A stretch of DNA of 33,739 nucleotides from Candidatus Curtissbacteria bacterium RIFCSPLOWO2_02_FULL_40_11 (GTDB lineage: Bacteria > Patescibacteriota > Microgenomatia > Curtissbacterales > GWA2-41-24). Shown here in pieces: positions 21,768-29,072 of the stretch. Numbering within the stretch: position 1 is the first letter of the stretch; every line of letters begins with the position of its first letter. Position numbers and translations under genes: made by a program. The notes below the pieces were generated by a model, which searched no databases, had not been told where the DNA came from, and saw only the letters and a list, made by a program, of their open reading frames with translations. The stretch covers positions 1 to 33,739 of the forward strand of contig MFBV01000014.1 of NCBI GenBank assembly GCA_001776505.1, read 5' to 3'.

Positions 21768-21972
21768 GCCGCTTGTAGAAAATATCAAAAAGGTTAAAAT
21801 CGACGAGACTCAGGAAGGTAGTAATATTAAATACACTATTCACATCCCCAAAAAAGACATTGCTAAGGTAATCGGTAAAGAAGGCCGAATGATTAAATCA
21901 ATCAAAAACTTAGTCAAAATAAGAAGTATCAAAGAAGGATCGTTTACTACCATCGAGGTCGAAGAAGCGTGA
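21739..21972 (+). CDS. khpA: KH-domain RNA-binding protein (KhpA-like)
   Basis: 77 residues, one type II KH domain. The loop with the GxxG motif is KVIGKEGRMIKSIKNL (about residues 43-58), flanked by strands KYTIHIP and SFTTIEVEEA. By family it is a small RNA-binding partner of KhpB/Jag acting in cell division and RNA regulation. Lying between rpsP and trmD it is in its usual place. The ATG at 21739 is inside rpsP, and its stop overlaps the trmD start (GTGA at 21969-21972). Confidence 0.9.
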   Translation: MQDLIKSLLEPLVENIKKVKIDETQEGSNIKYTIHIPKKDIAKVIGKEGRMIKSIKNLVKIRSIKEGSFTTIEVEEA

Positions 21973-22625
21973 CTTTCTATATCCTTACACTTTTCCCTCA
22001 AATGTTCTCTTCAGTTTTTTCACAAAGCATAGTAAACAGAGCTCAAAAAAACAGATTGGTCAAAATTAAATTAGTCAATATTCGTGACTTTGCACTCGAT
22101 AAGCACAAAACAGTCGACGATCGCCCATATGGAGGCGGAAGTGGAATGATTATAAAGGTGGATGTCATCGCTAGAGCTCTAGAATCGCTCAAACCTAAAC
22201 CTTTTTCAATTCTTTTAAGTACTGGCGGCAAAAAATATACTCAAAAAAAAGCCGGCAACTATTCCAAGAAAAAAGCCGTCGCAATTATATGTGGCCATTA
22301 TGAGGGTGTAGACTCTCGCGTTGAAAAATTAGTAGATGAAGTAATCTCAATAGGTGACTATATTCTAACAGGAGGAGAAATAGCTTCTATGGTTATTATA
22401 GATTCGGTAACAAGACTCTTGCCTAAAGTAATTAACTTGGACTCCGTCAAATCAGAATCCTTTTCAAAATCACACTTTCTTGAATACCCTCAATACACAC
22501 GACCAGAAAATTTTAGACGTTTAAAGGTACCAAAAGTACTTCTTCGAGGCAATCACCAACAAATCAGTACTTGGAGAAAAAAAGAGGCTCTAAAAAAAAC
22601 CAAAGAGCTCAGACCCGATTTATAA
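21969..22625 (+). CDS. trmD: tRNA (guanine37-N1)-methyltransferase TrmD
   Basis: 218 residues, SPOUT family. Motifs: DDRPYGGGSGM (51-61), CGHYEGVDSRV and the trefoil-knot SAM site ISIGDYILTGGE (about 126-137), then EYPQYTRP and LRGNHQQISTWR at the C-terminus. It methylates G37 of tRNAs (including Leu CUN) to prevent frameshifting. The start is a GTG sharing four bases with the khpA stop. The rimM gene usual between khpA and trmD, and rplS after it, are absent here. The stop codon lies within a 13-bp RNA stem (22623-22688). Confidence 0.95.
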   Translation: MTFYILTLFPQMFSSVFSQSIVNRAQKNRLVKIKLVNIRDFALDKHKTVDDRPYGGGSGMIIKVDVIARALESLKPKPFSILLSTGGKKYTQKKAGNYSKKKAVAIICGHYEGVDSRVEKLVDEVISIGDYILTGGEIASMVIIDSVTRLLPKVINLDSVKSESFSKSHFLEYPQYTRPENFRRLKVPKVLLRGNHQQISTWRKKEALKKTKELRPDL

Positions 22626-22688
22626 TCGCTTTGCAGAAAACCCCGCCAAAAATTGAATATTTGGGCGGGGATGAATGCAAAGCGATTA
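22623..22688 (+). other. Two-tier hairpin at the end of trmD
   Basis: TAATCGCTTTGCA (22623-22635) pairs perfectly with TGCAAAGCGATTA (22676-22688). Inside it, after a 5/5 internal loop, CCCCGCC (22641-22647) pairs with GGCGGGG (22664-22670). It starts with the trmD stop codon. There is no T-run on either side, so it is not a standard terminator. mRNA 3' protection, a Rho-type block, or a palindromic repeat are options. Confidence 0.65.
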
Positions 22689-22749
22689 CATACTTTCGAG
22701 GAAGTAATCTTTCGCAAGTTATGAGGATTTTCTGCGCTCTTGTAAACTT

Positions 22750-22780
22750 GAAGACAAAACCGAGGACTCTTAGTCCTCGG
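22750..22780 (-). terminator. Rho-independent terminator of the pilus operon
   Basis: On the minus strand CCGAGGACT pairs with AGTCCTCGG (22760-22780, 9 bp, 3-nt loop) and is followed by TTTTGTCTTC. It lies 19 bp after the end of pilO. Flanking AAACTT/AAGTTT (22744, 22781) might extend it. On the plus strand it would also stop readthrough from trmD less efficiently. Confidence 0.7.
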
Positions 22781-22798
22781 AAGTTTATTAAAAATAAT

Positions 22799-23566
22799 TT
22801 AATAAGGGTCGAAAGGATTACCGCGACCTGTTGGTACAGACGGTACAGTTGGAGCCACAAAAGTCTCAGGAGATTGTACATTTCGAAGAAGTTCCTCTTC
22901 TTTAGACGTCAATTCTTCGACAGGCGCCTCAATTGAACCCAAACTTTGCGGTAATTCTCTCCAATGGGCATTAACTGAAAATGATGTAGATAGTTGGGTT
23001 GATTCCCCTCTACCCGCTGTAATTCCGATACTATCAATAGATACTACTCGGGAAAAAGAATATAACCGGGCTAAAAACTCAAGCAATGATTGGTACTCAC
23101 TAGTTAAAGAAAGTCTTACTTCTACTCGTGGACTGTCACCACCTCCTGTACTTTTAGCCGAAACTGGTGCTCTTATTGTTTTTGCACTACCAAATGTCCC
23201 TGTAACAGCTTCAATTTTAGTCAGCAATACTCCAGTAGCACTTGCTGAATCTTCAATTTGCCGCAGCAAGCCAAATACGTTATTATCCGAAGGTAACAAC
23301 AGCTCAGCTGCTGCCAGTTGATCTTCAAGCTCGGATTGGTTTAAATTAGCTAAAATTTCTGCCTTCTGTTCTAAAATCGTGGCTCTACCTGCAAGCTGCT
23401 CGTTATCAGCTTTTAACTCTAAAATCTCATTGATTTTCGGCCATATTATTAACACTGCTATTAAAATTGAAATAATTATCCCACCAATCGGTATACCAAT
23501 CTCTAAGATTTTAGCAACATCTTGTCCTTCACTAACTTTAGAAAATTTTACTTTAGATAAATCCAT
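22799..23566 (-). CDS. pilO: Type IV pilus alignment protein PilO-like
   Basis: 255 residues. A short cytoplasmic part, one membrane helix (about 25-43, GGIIISILIAVLIIWPKI), a coiled coil (50-80), then a ferredoxin-like extracytoplasmic domain (about 90-205) and a low-complexity proline-rich tail. This is the normal PilO layout and the gene is directly after pilN, with no gap between the stop of one and the ATG of the other. PilM-N-O form the inner-membrane platform linking the motor to the pilus. No PilP or PilQ gene is present here, as expected for a cell without an outer membrane. Confidence 0.85.
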   Translation of the reverse strand: MDLSKVKFSKVSEGQDVAKILEIGIPIGGIIISILIAVLIIWPKINEILELKADNEQLAGRATILEQKAEILANLNQSELEDQLAAAELLLPSDNNVFGLLRQIEDSASATGVLLTKIEAVTGTFGSAKTIRAPVSAKSTGGGDSPRVEVRLSLTSEYQSLLEFLARLYSFSRVVSIDSIGITAGRGESTQLSTSFSVNAHWRELPQSLGSIEAPVEELTSKEEELLRNVQSPETFVAPTVPSVPTGRGNPFDPY

Positions 23567-24103
23567 TTAATTATTGAGTTCTGCCGATATATCAAAAGTA
23601 TATTCGCGGGTTTGATCCGCTACGAGCGAATTTACTAAAACATTACTAACTATTGCTGAACCTTTCTCGGAAAGAAGCGCAGATACTAACCCGGCAACCT
23701 CAGCGCTCGAAGCAGCTTTACCCTTAAAAGTAACGACATCTAAACCCACACTAATATTGTTAAAAGAAACTCTTTGCGGAATAATTTCAACCAAAGTCCC
23801 GTAAAAATTTAAAAAGTCTACTCTAGAATTTATTAAATCATTAGCTCTTGCAGCCTTATCCTTAGTAACCACAAGCAATTCTTCCGTTGATTTGTATTTA
23901 TTAACTGTTGCTGAAGCCTCCTCGACTCTGCTTATTAAATCTTTTCTGATGGAAACAAAATATCCAAAAAAAGCAAGTGTCACTATAGCTACAATTGCTG
24001 TCAAAGCAAGTAGCGCTACGGAAGCAATTACTATTTTACTTCTTACTTTGTCAAAATCCTCGGTTTTTTTTGCTTCCTCGGGTACAAGATTTATTTCCGA
24101 CAT
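23567..24103 (-). CDS. pilN: Type IV pilus protein PilN-like
   Basis: 178 residues. Short N-terminal segment MSEINLVPEEAKKTED, where INLVP resembles the conserved INLLP motif that binds PilM. A membrane helix follows (about 25-51), then a coiled coil and a ferredoxin-like domain facing outside. The order pilM-pilN-pilO and the adjoining stop and start codons show one operon. The 77 bp between pilM and pilN are AT-rich and hold no gene; a minor promoter there is possible but no clear -35/-10 pair fits. Confidence 0.87.
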   Translation of the reverse strand: MSEINLVPEEAKKTEDFDKVRSKIVIASVALLALTAIVAIVTLAFFGYFVSIRKDLISRVEEASATVNKYKSTEELLVVTKDKAARANDLINSRVDFLNFYGTLVEIIPQRVSFNNISVGLDVVTFKGKAASSAEVAGLVSALLSEKGSAIVSNVLVNSLVADQTREYTFDISAELNN

Positions 24104-24180
24104 TTTTAAAATTTATTTTTTATTACTAATTTTAAGCGTATCAAAATTACAGACTTTTTGCACAAACTTAATTTATAGTT

Positions 24181-25200
24181 TCAAGTTCTTAAAGCAAGCC
24201 CGGTCGCAATACTATAAAAACTCCCTTGACCCGGCATCTTTAAAATTAACCCTTCCTTAGCAAAATTGGCCCAGGGATCTCCTAGAGAAACTTCCACACT
24301 CGTTTTTTCAGTTACAAACTCTGCAAGTCCGGGCAAGTAGGCACTCCCTCCACAAATTACTACTCCCGATAACCGCTGATCTCCCATGTGTGATCTGGCA
24401 TAATCAATTGCTTTCAAAATTTCAGTGGTTACTACTTCCAAAACCGGCCTTAGAATCCTTGATATCTTTCCAGAAAGTTTGTCTTCCAAAATCCCATAAG
24501 CCATCTTATACTCTTCTGCCTGCTTCGAAGCTAAGTTAAACTCAGTCATAATCGCTTTAGTTAAGGCTGCTCCACCGGATGCTATTGATCTTGTAAAGAA
24601 TACATTACCCTCCTTAATAAGCACAAGTTCCGTTGAAGAAGCTCCCATAGAAACAATAAGTGAAGGCGGATCATTTTTATTTGATAGAGCCCTTGCAAGT
24701 GAAGAAGACTCAGTTTCTACCGCGGAAAGTGAAAACCCCGACATTTTTACTACCTCTAAATATTTCTCTATCACTCTTTTGGGAGCCGCCACAAGTAAAA
24801 CGGCCATCTTGCCTCCACTTCCAGGTTGTGGACGGGACAATACTTTATACTGTAAATTAACATCCTTTATAGGCAGTGGAATATATTGGTCAGCTTCGAA
24901 ATTTATAGCGGCAGAAAGTTCTTTGTCGGTTAAATTAGGTAACTCAATTAACCTTGTGACAGCTTGTGCTTCCACTATAGATACTGTACATTTATTACTA
25001 TGAATTTTAGAATTTTTAACGAGAGTTTTAATGGTTTCAGCAAGTTGTTTGAGCTCAGGTTTCACTTCGGATCGCAAACCTGCCCCGGGTGTTGCAGCAC
25101 TACCTACTGCAACTAACGATCTGCTACTGCCACTAATTTTTACTTGTACTACTTTTATAAATGATCTACCTATATCTAAACCGAAAATTTGGGCAGCCAT
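24181..25200 (-). CDS. pilM: Type IV pilus actin-like ATPase PilM
   Basis: 339 residues, FtsA/actin fold. Phosphate-1 loop FGLDIGRSFIKVVQV (6-20), connecting segment with LPLPIKDVNLQY, phosphate-2-like LIVSMGASSTELVLI and adenosine loop VVICGGSAYLPGL. It binds ATP and the N-terminal peptide of PilN in the cytoplasm and helps assemble the pilus platform. The gene follows a small membrane protein after ten bases. Confidence 0.92.
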   Translation of the reverse strand: MAAQIFGLDIGRSFIKVVQVKISGSSRSLVAVGSAATPGAGLRSEVKPELKQLAETIKTLVKNSKIHSNKCTVSIVEAQAVTRLIELPNLTDKELSAAINFEADQYIPLPIKDVNLQYKVLSRPQPGSGGKMAVLLVAAPKRVIEKYLEVVKMSGFSLSAVETESSSLARALSNKNDPPSLIVSMGASSTELVLIKEGNVFFTRSIASGGAALTKAIMTEFNLASKQAEEYKMAYGILEDKLSGKISRILRPVLEVVTTEILKAIDYARSHMGDQRLSGVVICGGSAYLPGLAEFVTEKTSVEVSLGDPWANFAKEGLILKMPGQGSFYSIATGLALRT

Positions 25201-25210
25201 CGTAAAAGCG

Positions 25211-25465
25211 TTACTCCGCTGAAGGACTTCCTTCTAAGTCCAACTCAGCTGACACTGTAGCTGGGCTAGGGGAGGGTAAAATGATTGGGTCCGGTGAGGG
25301 TATGTTTCTTACAACATCCTGTACTGTCTGTGGATCTATACTTCTATTTCCAGCAGATATTTGAGGTTGTTCTTGGCTCCTGTTTGCAAAAATAATAAGA
25401 AGTATTACAGGAACTACCAATGCGCCAAGCCCGATTATAGAAAGTGCGATCTTTTTCTGTTCCAT
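25211..25465 (-). CDS. Small membrane protein in the pilus operon
   Basis: 84 residues. One N-terminal membrane helix (about 7-27, LSIIGLGALVVPVILLIIFA), then a polar and proline/serine-rich outside tail (SPDPIILPSPSPA). It starts two bases after the PilX-like stop and precedes pilM. No prepilin cleavage motif is present. The size and position recall PilP-like linker lipoproteins, but there is no lipobox or match, so its role is unknown. Confidence 0.6.
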   Translation of the reverse strand: MEQKKIALSIIGLGALVVPVILLIIFANRSQEQPQISAGNRSIDPQTVQDVVRNIPSPDPIILPSPSPATVSAELDLEGSPSAE

Positions 25466-25467
25466 AA

Positions 25468-26304
25468 TTATTTTATTATATCTGTTTCGGAATACAGTGC
25501 GAAGTCAAATACTGCCGGAACCTGTGGCAGAGCCGACCTTGTAACCTGCACTTTTCTGGTGACTCCGATTTCAGTTGTTGCCGTAGATGATACATCATAA
25601 ACCTGCAGCGGTAAATCAGCACCTACACCCGCTACCCGCGGAGTAGTCTTAGTAAAAAACGGCCTAATTCTTAAAACTTCCGGCGAAAGAGACGAAACAT
25701 CTACCTCAACGCAGTGCATAAATCCACTGGGTGAACATGGTGAAGTGCCAGGCGGGTTAGGGCCTAATATTTCGCCTCGCGCCGCACCTGAAATTGTACC
25801 TGGGAAATACCACCTCTCAATATTGTAAGAAGGTGCTGGACCATAAACCAGTGAAATCTCCACCGCCGCCGATCCATTAGCTACGACTTCAATAGGATCG
25901 TTTTCAATTGCCCACTCAACCCTAACGCTATCACCGACAAATCCATCTAAGTCTATCTGCGCCACGTTACCCAATTTAATCGGTGCCGGATAAACGCTGG
26001 AAGATTTAATATTGACTTTTGCACCGGTTCCACCGACAGAAATATCACACTCTGCTGTATCGCTGCCAACCAAACTACATCCGGCTGGTGCATCGCCTTG
26101 AGTAGTAATAGCGGTCCCAATAGCCTCAAGATTCGAAAGTACATCCTCGACACCCCCTTCAGCTGCTGTAAATGCGCGCTGAGATTGTTCTGTTTGGGTC
26201 GAAGTTCTTAAGTTTGTTATATTTCTGGAGGCAACAGAAAGACCAACTGCTAAAATTACCACAACTACCAAAAGAACAAGGATCAAGATTTGACCTTGCT
26301 TCAT
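25468..26304 (-). CDS. PilX-like pilus assembly protein
   Basis: 278 residues. The N-terminus MKQGQILILVLLVVVVIL has a very short basic leader, a glycine and a long hydrophobic helix; SQRAFTAAEGGVEDVL follows at about 41-56, the AAE-containing pattern of PilX N-termini. The rest is a beta-rich extracytoplasmic domain with paired cysteines (CSLVGSDTAEC; CSPSGFMHC). It is probably a minor pilin or initiation component. Cleavage after G4 by PilD is plausible. The order PilV-PilW-PilX with pilD matches minor-pilin clusters. Confidence 0.75.
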   Translation of the reverse strand: MKQGQILILVLLVVVVILAVGLSVASRNITNLRTSTQTEQSQRAFTAAEGGVEDVLSNLEAIGTAITTQGDAPAGCSLVGSDTAECDISVGGTGAKVNIKSSSVYPAPIKLGNVAQIDLDGFVGDSVRVEWAIENDPIEVVANGSAAVEISLVYGPAPSYNIERWYFPGTISGAARGEILGPNPPGTSPCSPSGFMHCVEVDVSSLSPEVLRIRPFFTKTTPRVAGVGADLPLQVYDVSSTATTEIGVTRKVQVTRSALPQVPAVFDFALYSETDIIK

Positions 26305-26358
26305 ATCTTATTCCATTTTCAAATGTACAAGGTTAAATGTCAACTCCTTTCAAAGCAG

Positions 26359-26961
26359 TTAATACTGACGAAGAGATATTGTGGTTCTAAAATCTGCTCT
26401 ACCTGTAAATTCCGCTCTGTCAGAATCTTTTTGTGCTGTAAAGCCGATGGAAACTACTGCAGGTACCGGCAGTCCTGATGTAGATACAGATGCGGAGGCA
26501 ACAAAAATTGCGCATGGGTTTATACTCACCCCATTATCCAAATCGTCATTTGAGATACTGCGCCATTCTGGAGCTGTATCGCTAAATATTGCTCCAGGAT
26601 CAGAATCTTCCGCTACTGCTATTCTGCTTTTATAAGTTGCCGTCGCATCTTGACATTTTATGTGAAGCGGATCACCGAAGGATCTAGTTAGCATAATATA
26701 CTTATCATCCAAAGGATCTTTATCAACAACATCAACCGCGCCTCTTATATGTCTCTCGAGAGAATCTAATATTACCTGCCCATTCTGTTTAACTTCAGCT
26801 GCAGCATTGGCTTTGTTAGTACCCCTGAAAACTGATGTCAGGAACATCGTAAGGGCGCCAACAGTTATAGTCAAAACACCCAACACAACCAATAACTCTA
26901 TTAACGTGTACCCGGTTTTAATCTTATTTAGTTTTAGAGAAAGAAAAAAACTAGACTTCAT
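26359..26961 (-). CDS. PilW/GspJ-like prepilin
   Basis: 200 residues. Leader of about 17 residues, then KTG-YTLIELLVVLGVL: a class III signal with the glycine before the cleavage site and Glu at mature position 5. A helix continues to about residue 45, followed by a beta domain with two cysteines (HIKCQDATATYK; NPCAIF). By order and size it corresponds to a minor pilin (PilW or GspJ). It would cap or prime the pilus. Confidence 0.8.
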   Translation of the reverse strand: MKSSFFLSLKLNKIKTGYTLIELLVVLGVLTITVGALTMFLTSVFRGTNKANAAAEVKQNGQVILDSLERHIRGAVDVVDKDPLDDKYIMLTRSFGDPLHIKCQDATATYKSRIAVAEDSDPGAIFSDTAPEWRSISNDDLDNGVSINPCAIFVASASVSTSGLPVPAVVSIGFTAQKDSDRAEFTGRADFRTTISLRQY

Positions 26962-26974
26962 TTTTTAATTTCTT

Positions 26975-27505
26975 TTAGAAATTTTCCCATTTACTGAAAA
27001 CAGTGTCATGCTTAACTTCTTTTTGTCCACCTGGCTCATCCCAAATTACCCGAACAGTCAAAAGCCTTTTATTAGGATCAGGCGGTACAAGTTCAGAAAT
27101 GCTTAATTCTCTGCGAAAAGTTATAGTACCAATAACCAGATCCACAGGACACACTCCTCCCTGCAAAGTCCATTTATCAGGATCAAGATCTGAAGCATCT
27201 ATCCTACACAGCGGAGGAACTGCTGTTGTCTCTAGTTCATCAAAATCATGCCTGTCTCTAAATACTCTAACCTGTTCAACCCATTCTTGGGCAAGTTTAG
27301 TAGCCTCAGTATTATTTCTGGCAGATTGTGAAGTTCTTTGGGTAATAAGAGTCGTAGAAATTAATGAAATTGCCAAAATCGCAGCCAGGGCAATGCTAAT
27401 TACAACCTCGATTAACGACTGGCCGTTACCAGTTACCAGAAACCCGCTTCGCAAGCGAAGCGAGGCGAGCCAGTTACCGGAAACCAGTTTATAATTTCTT
27501 CTCAT
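26975..27505 (-). CDS. PilV/GspI-like prepilin with a repeat-expanded leader
   Basis: 176 residues. The pilin helix starts at GNG-QSLIEVVISIALAAIL (cleavage glycine near residue 28), and the rest is a small beta domain with cysteines at CRIDAS and GGVCPVD. The leader is long (about 28 residues) because the DNA carries tandem GTTACCA units and the GC-rich palindrome (27443-27470) in frame. Since the leader is cut off by PilD, this insertion would be tolerated. It overlaps the upstream gspH-like gene by 17 bp. Minor pilin by order and motif. Confidence 0.8.
   Translation of the reverse strand: MRRNYKLVSGNWLASLRLRSGFLVTGNGQSLIEVVISIALAAILAISLISTTLITQRTSQSARNNTEATKLAQEWVEQVRVFRDRHDFDELETTAVPPLCRIDASDLDPDKWTLQGGVCPVDLVIGTITFRRELSISELVPPDPNKRLLTVRVIWDEPGGQKEVKHDTVFSKWENF
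27425..27485 (-). repeat. Heptamer units and GC-rich palindrome in a pilin leader
   Basis: GTTACCA twice (27425, 27432), and a 15-bp direct repeat CAGTTACC-R-GAAACC at 27430-27444 and 27471-27485 (one mismatch) flanking the GC-rich palindromic element 27443-27470. The minus-strand element reads GCTCGCCTCGCT, six bases, GCGAAGCGGG. The direct repeats look like a target duplication around an insertion. Confidence 0.55.
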
Positions 27506-28190
27506 TTATCTCTCCGCTAGTGAAAATGTTTACCTCATATGTAGTATCAAAACCGTTTAGTGTCAGGCGTACAGACTCTTGACTGCTTACCGGCTCGATC
27601 AAGCCGTTCAAATTTCCGGCTGCATTAATAAACGGAGGAGTGGGGTAAGACGGATCAAAATTATAAACACCTCGATCAATAGGCCTAAATAGTATATTAA
27701 CTCCGCTTAAGGATAAATTAGATTGACCAGCGTATGAAATCTGTGTCAAGCTGACACCCTTTGGCAACCGTACGGTATTTCTAAAAAACTCAGTCTCTGC
27801 CCCAGGCGATGATTGACAAGTACCCACAATTTCGTAGCTACTCCCGGTAGTATCGAGCCTCACAAACCAGCCAACGAGAGTATTTCCATATGCACATTCT
27901 TCACCGGACCCGGGAATTCCTTTATCTCCGGTCAATGCTTTGTTTTGGGCAAATCTTAAATTGCTTTTCAAATCAAGAGCTGCTGTTTTTACCCTTTCTC
28001 TCCGTTCAAATGAAAGATATGCTGCAGAAACCAAGGTAGTTGTTATCCCCAAAAGTGAAATAACGACTAAAAGCTCGATGATAGTGAAGCCACGTCGTCT
28101 TTGACAACAACTGACAACTGACAACTGACAGTCGATCGATTTTTTTAATCTATGAACTATTAACAATGAACTATTAACTAAAGCATCCAT
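27489..28190 (-). CDS. GspH/FimT-like prepilin with a long leader
   Basis: 233 residues. The class III cleavage motif RRRG-FTIIELLVVISLLG is at residues 31-48 (cleavage after G34). The mature part has the long N-terminal helix and a beta domain (cysteines near ECAYGNT and GTCQSS). The leader of about 34 residues is far longer than usual (6-10) and is encoded by two heptamer tracts (28109-28129, 28150-28184); a downstream TTG start is also possible. It begins four bases after the pilD stop. Likely major or minor pilin subunit. Confidence 0.82.
   Translation of the reverse strand: MDALVNSSLLIVHRLKKSIDCQLSVVSCCQRRRGFTIIELLVVISLLGITTTLVSAAYLSFERRERVKTAALDLKSNLRFAQNKALTGDKGIPGSGEECAYGNTLVGWFVRLDTTGSSYEIVGTCQSSPGAETEFFRNTVRLPKGVSLTQISYAGQSNLSLSGVNILFRPIDRGVYNFDPSYPTPPFINAAGNLNGLIEPVSSQESVRLTLNGFDTTYEVNIFTSGEINEKKL
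28109..28184 (-). repeat. Two heptamer tracts in the prepilin leader
   Basis: AACTGAC three times in tandem (28109-28129, plus-strand reading). Then 7-bp units of the form CWATKAA (CTATGAA 28150, CTATTAA 28157, CAATGAA 28164, CTATTAA 28171, CTAAAGC 28178). Both are in frame with the cleaved leader. Confidence 0.6.
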
Positions 28191-28194
28191 GCTT

Positions 28195-28965
28195 TCAATA
28201 TAGCATCGAAAAGTACCAATTGATAATTTGCGTTGACCAAAATAGACTTACTAAAAATCCACCTATTAAAAAGGGTGCAAACGGAACCGTCTGGCCAAAC
28301 TTCTTCCTACGCAGTGCAACCAAAATAATCGACACAATTGCCCCTGTTAAAAATGCCAAGAATATTGCAGCAAACGTTCCTTCAAAACCCAAAACCATAC
28401 CGATCAAAAACGCGAGAACAATATCTCCCTGACCCATACCTTTACCTCGAGTTACAAGTACAATAAGCAAAAACGCCAAACTAATTCCAAAAGCAGCCAT
28501 CACATGCTCAATAAACACCTGAGAATCCAAATTAAAACAATTATAGGCAAGAGCTAGTAGGGAAGCACCATAGACAAATGTCGTTGGTATCAAATAAAAC
28601 TTTAAATCCACAACAGCAACTACTACAGCAACAGAAGCCAAAATGAAGAAATACAGAACTGTGATAAGGCTTAAATTCCCGCTGGAGGATAAATTAAAAA
28701 AAGCTAGAGTAAAAAGAATAGCGGTTACAGCTTCAACTGCAGGATATTGCCAAGATAGTGGCCTTTTACAATATCGGCATTTAGCACCCAAACTGACAAA
28801 ACTTATAATCGGTATTAGGTCTAAAGTCGAAAGCGTAGCACGGCAATGATCGCAATAAGACCGTCCGGCAATTGACTCTCCCCGCGTCGTCCTGTCAATT
28901 ACTACATTTAAAAAACTGCCAACGGCGCTCCCTAAAATAAAAATAATAACGAGCCAAAAAAACAT
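28195..28965 (-). CDS. pilD: Prepilin peptidase/N-methyltransferase (A24 family)
   Basis: 256 residues from the ATG at 28965 (a TTG two codons up is less likely). The N-terminal domain has GSAVGSFLNVVIDR and two zinc-type pairs, CDHC and CRYC (near 40-70). The catalytic aspartates are in VVDLKFYLIPTT (D about residue 120) and GMGQGDIVLAFLIG. About seven membrane helices. It cuts the leader after the glycine in the four prepilins encoded just after it and methylates the new N-terminus. It is the first gene of the operon. Its first 64 bp are repeated at 29597-29660, on the other side of a toxin-antitoxin pair. Confidence 0.93.
   Translation of the reverse strand: MFFWLVIIFILGSAVGSFLNVVIDRTTRGESIAGRSYCDHCRATLSTLDLIPIISFVSLGAKCRYCKRPLSWQYPAVEAVTAILFTLAFFNLSSSGNLSLITVLYFFILASVAVVVAVVDLKFYLIPTTFVYGASLLALAYNCFNLDSQVFIEHVMAAFGISLAFLLIVLVTRGKGMGQGDIVLAFLIGMVLGFEGTFAAIFLAFLTGAIVSIILVALRRKKFGQTVPFAPFLIGGFLVSLFWSTQIINWYFSMLY
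28902..28965 (-). repeat. pilD 5' end, copy 1 of a 64-bp direct repeat
   Basis: 28902-28965 matches 29597-29660 at 60 of 64 positions, including a perfect run of 46 bp (28902-28947 and 29597-29642). The similarity continues beyond the ATG to an AGCATAAC block (28985-28992 and 29667-29674). Confidence 0.9.
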
Positions 28966-29034
28966 AAACAATGATACTTAATTTAGCATAACCAAATTCA
29001 ATATAATGTTACAACCGGCTTTGATATTAGAAAG

Positions 29035-29066
29035 TTGACAAATATTCTTAAATATTCTTAAATATT
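29035..29066 (+). promoter_or_regulatory. Toxin-antitoxin promoter with 10-bp direct repeats
   Basis: A perfect TTGACA (29035-29040), 17-bp spacer, TTAAAT (29058-29063), ending nine bases before the antitoxin ATG. The spacer and -10 consist of AAATATTCTT (29040-29049), a second copy (29050-29059) and a partial third (29060-29066). These direct repeats are a natural operator for the ribbon-helix-helix antitoxin. Confidence 0.65.
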
Positions 29067-29072
29067 AACACA

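Noticed and set aside
22760-22780. The 9-bp hairpin as a recombination site
   Set aside because: Its place just after pilO, with a T-rich run on the minus strand, fits an ordinary terminator.
27003-27494. 163-codon plus-strand ORF opposite the PilV-like gene
   Set aside because: It lies entirely antisense to a gene with clear prepilin motifs and has no recognisable domain.
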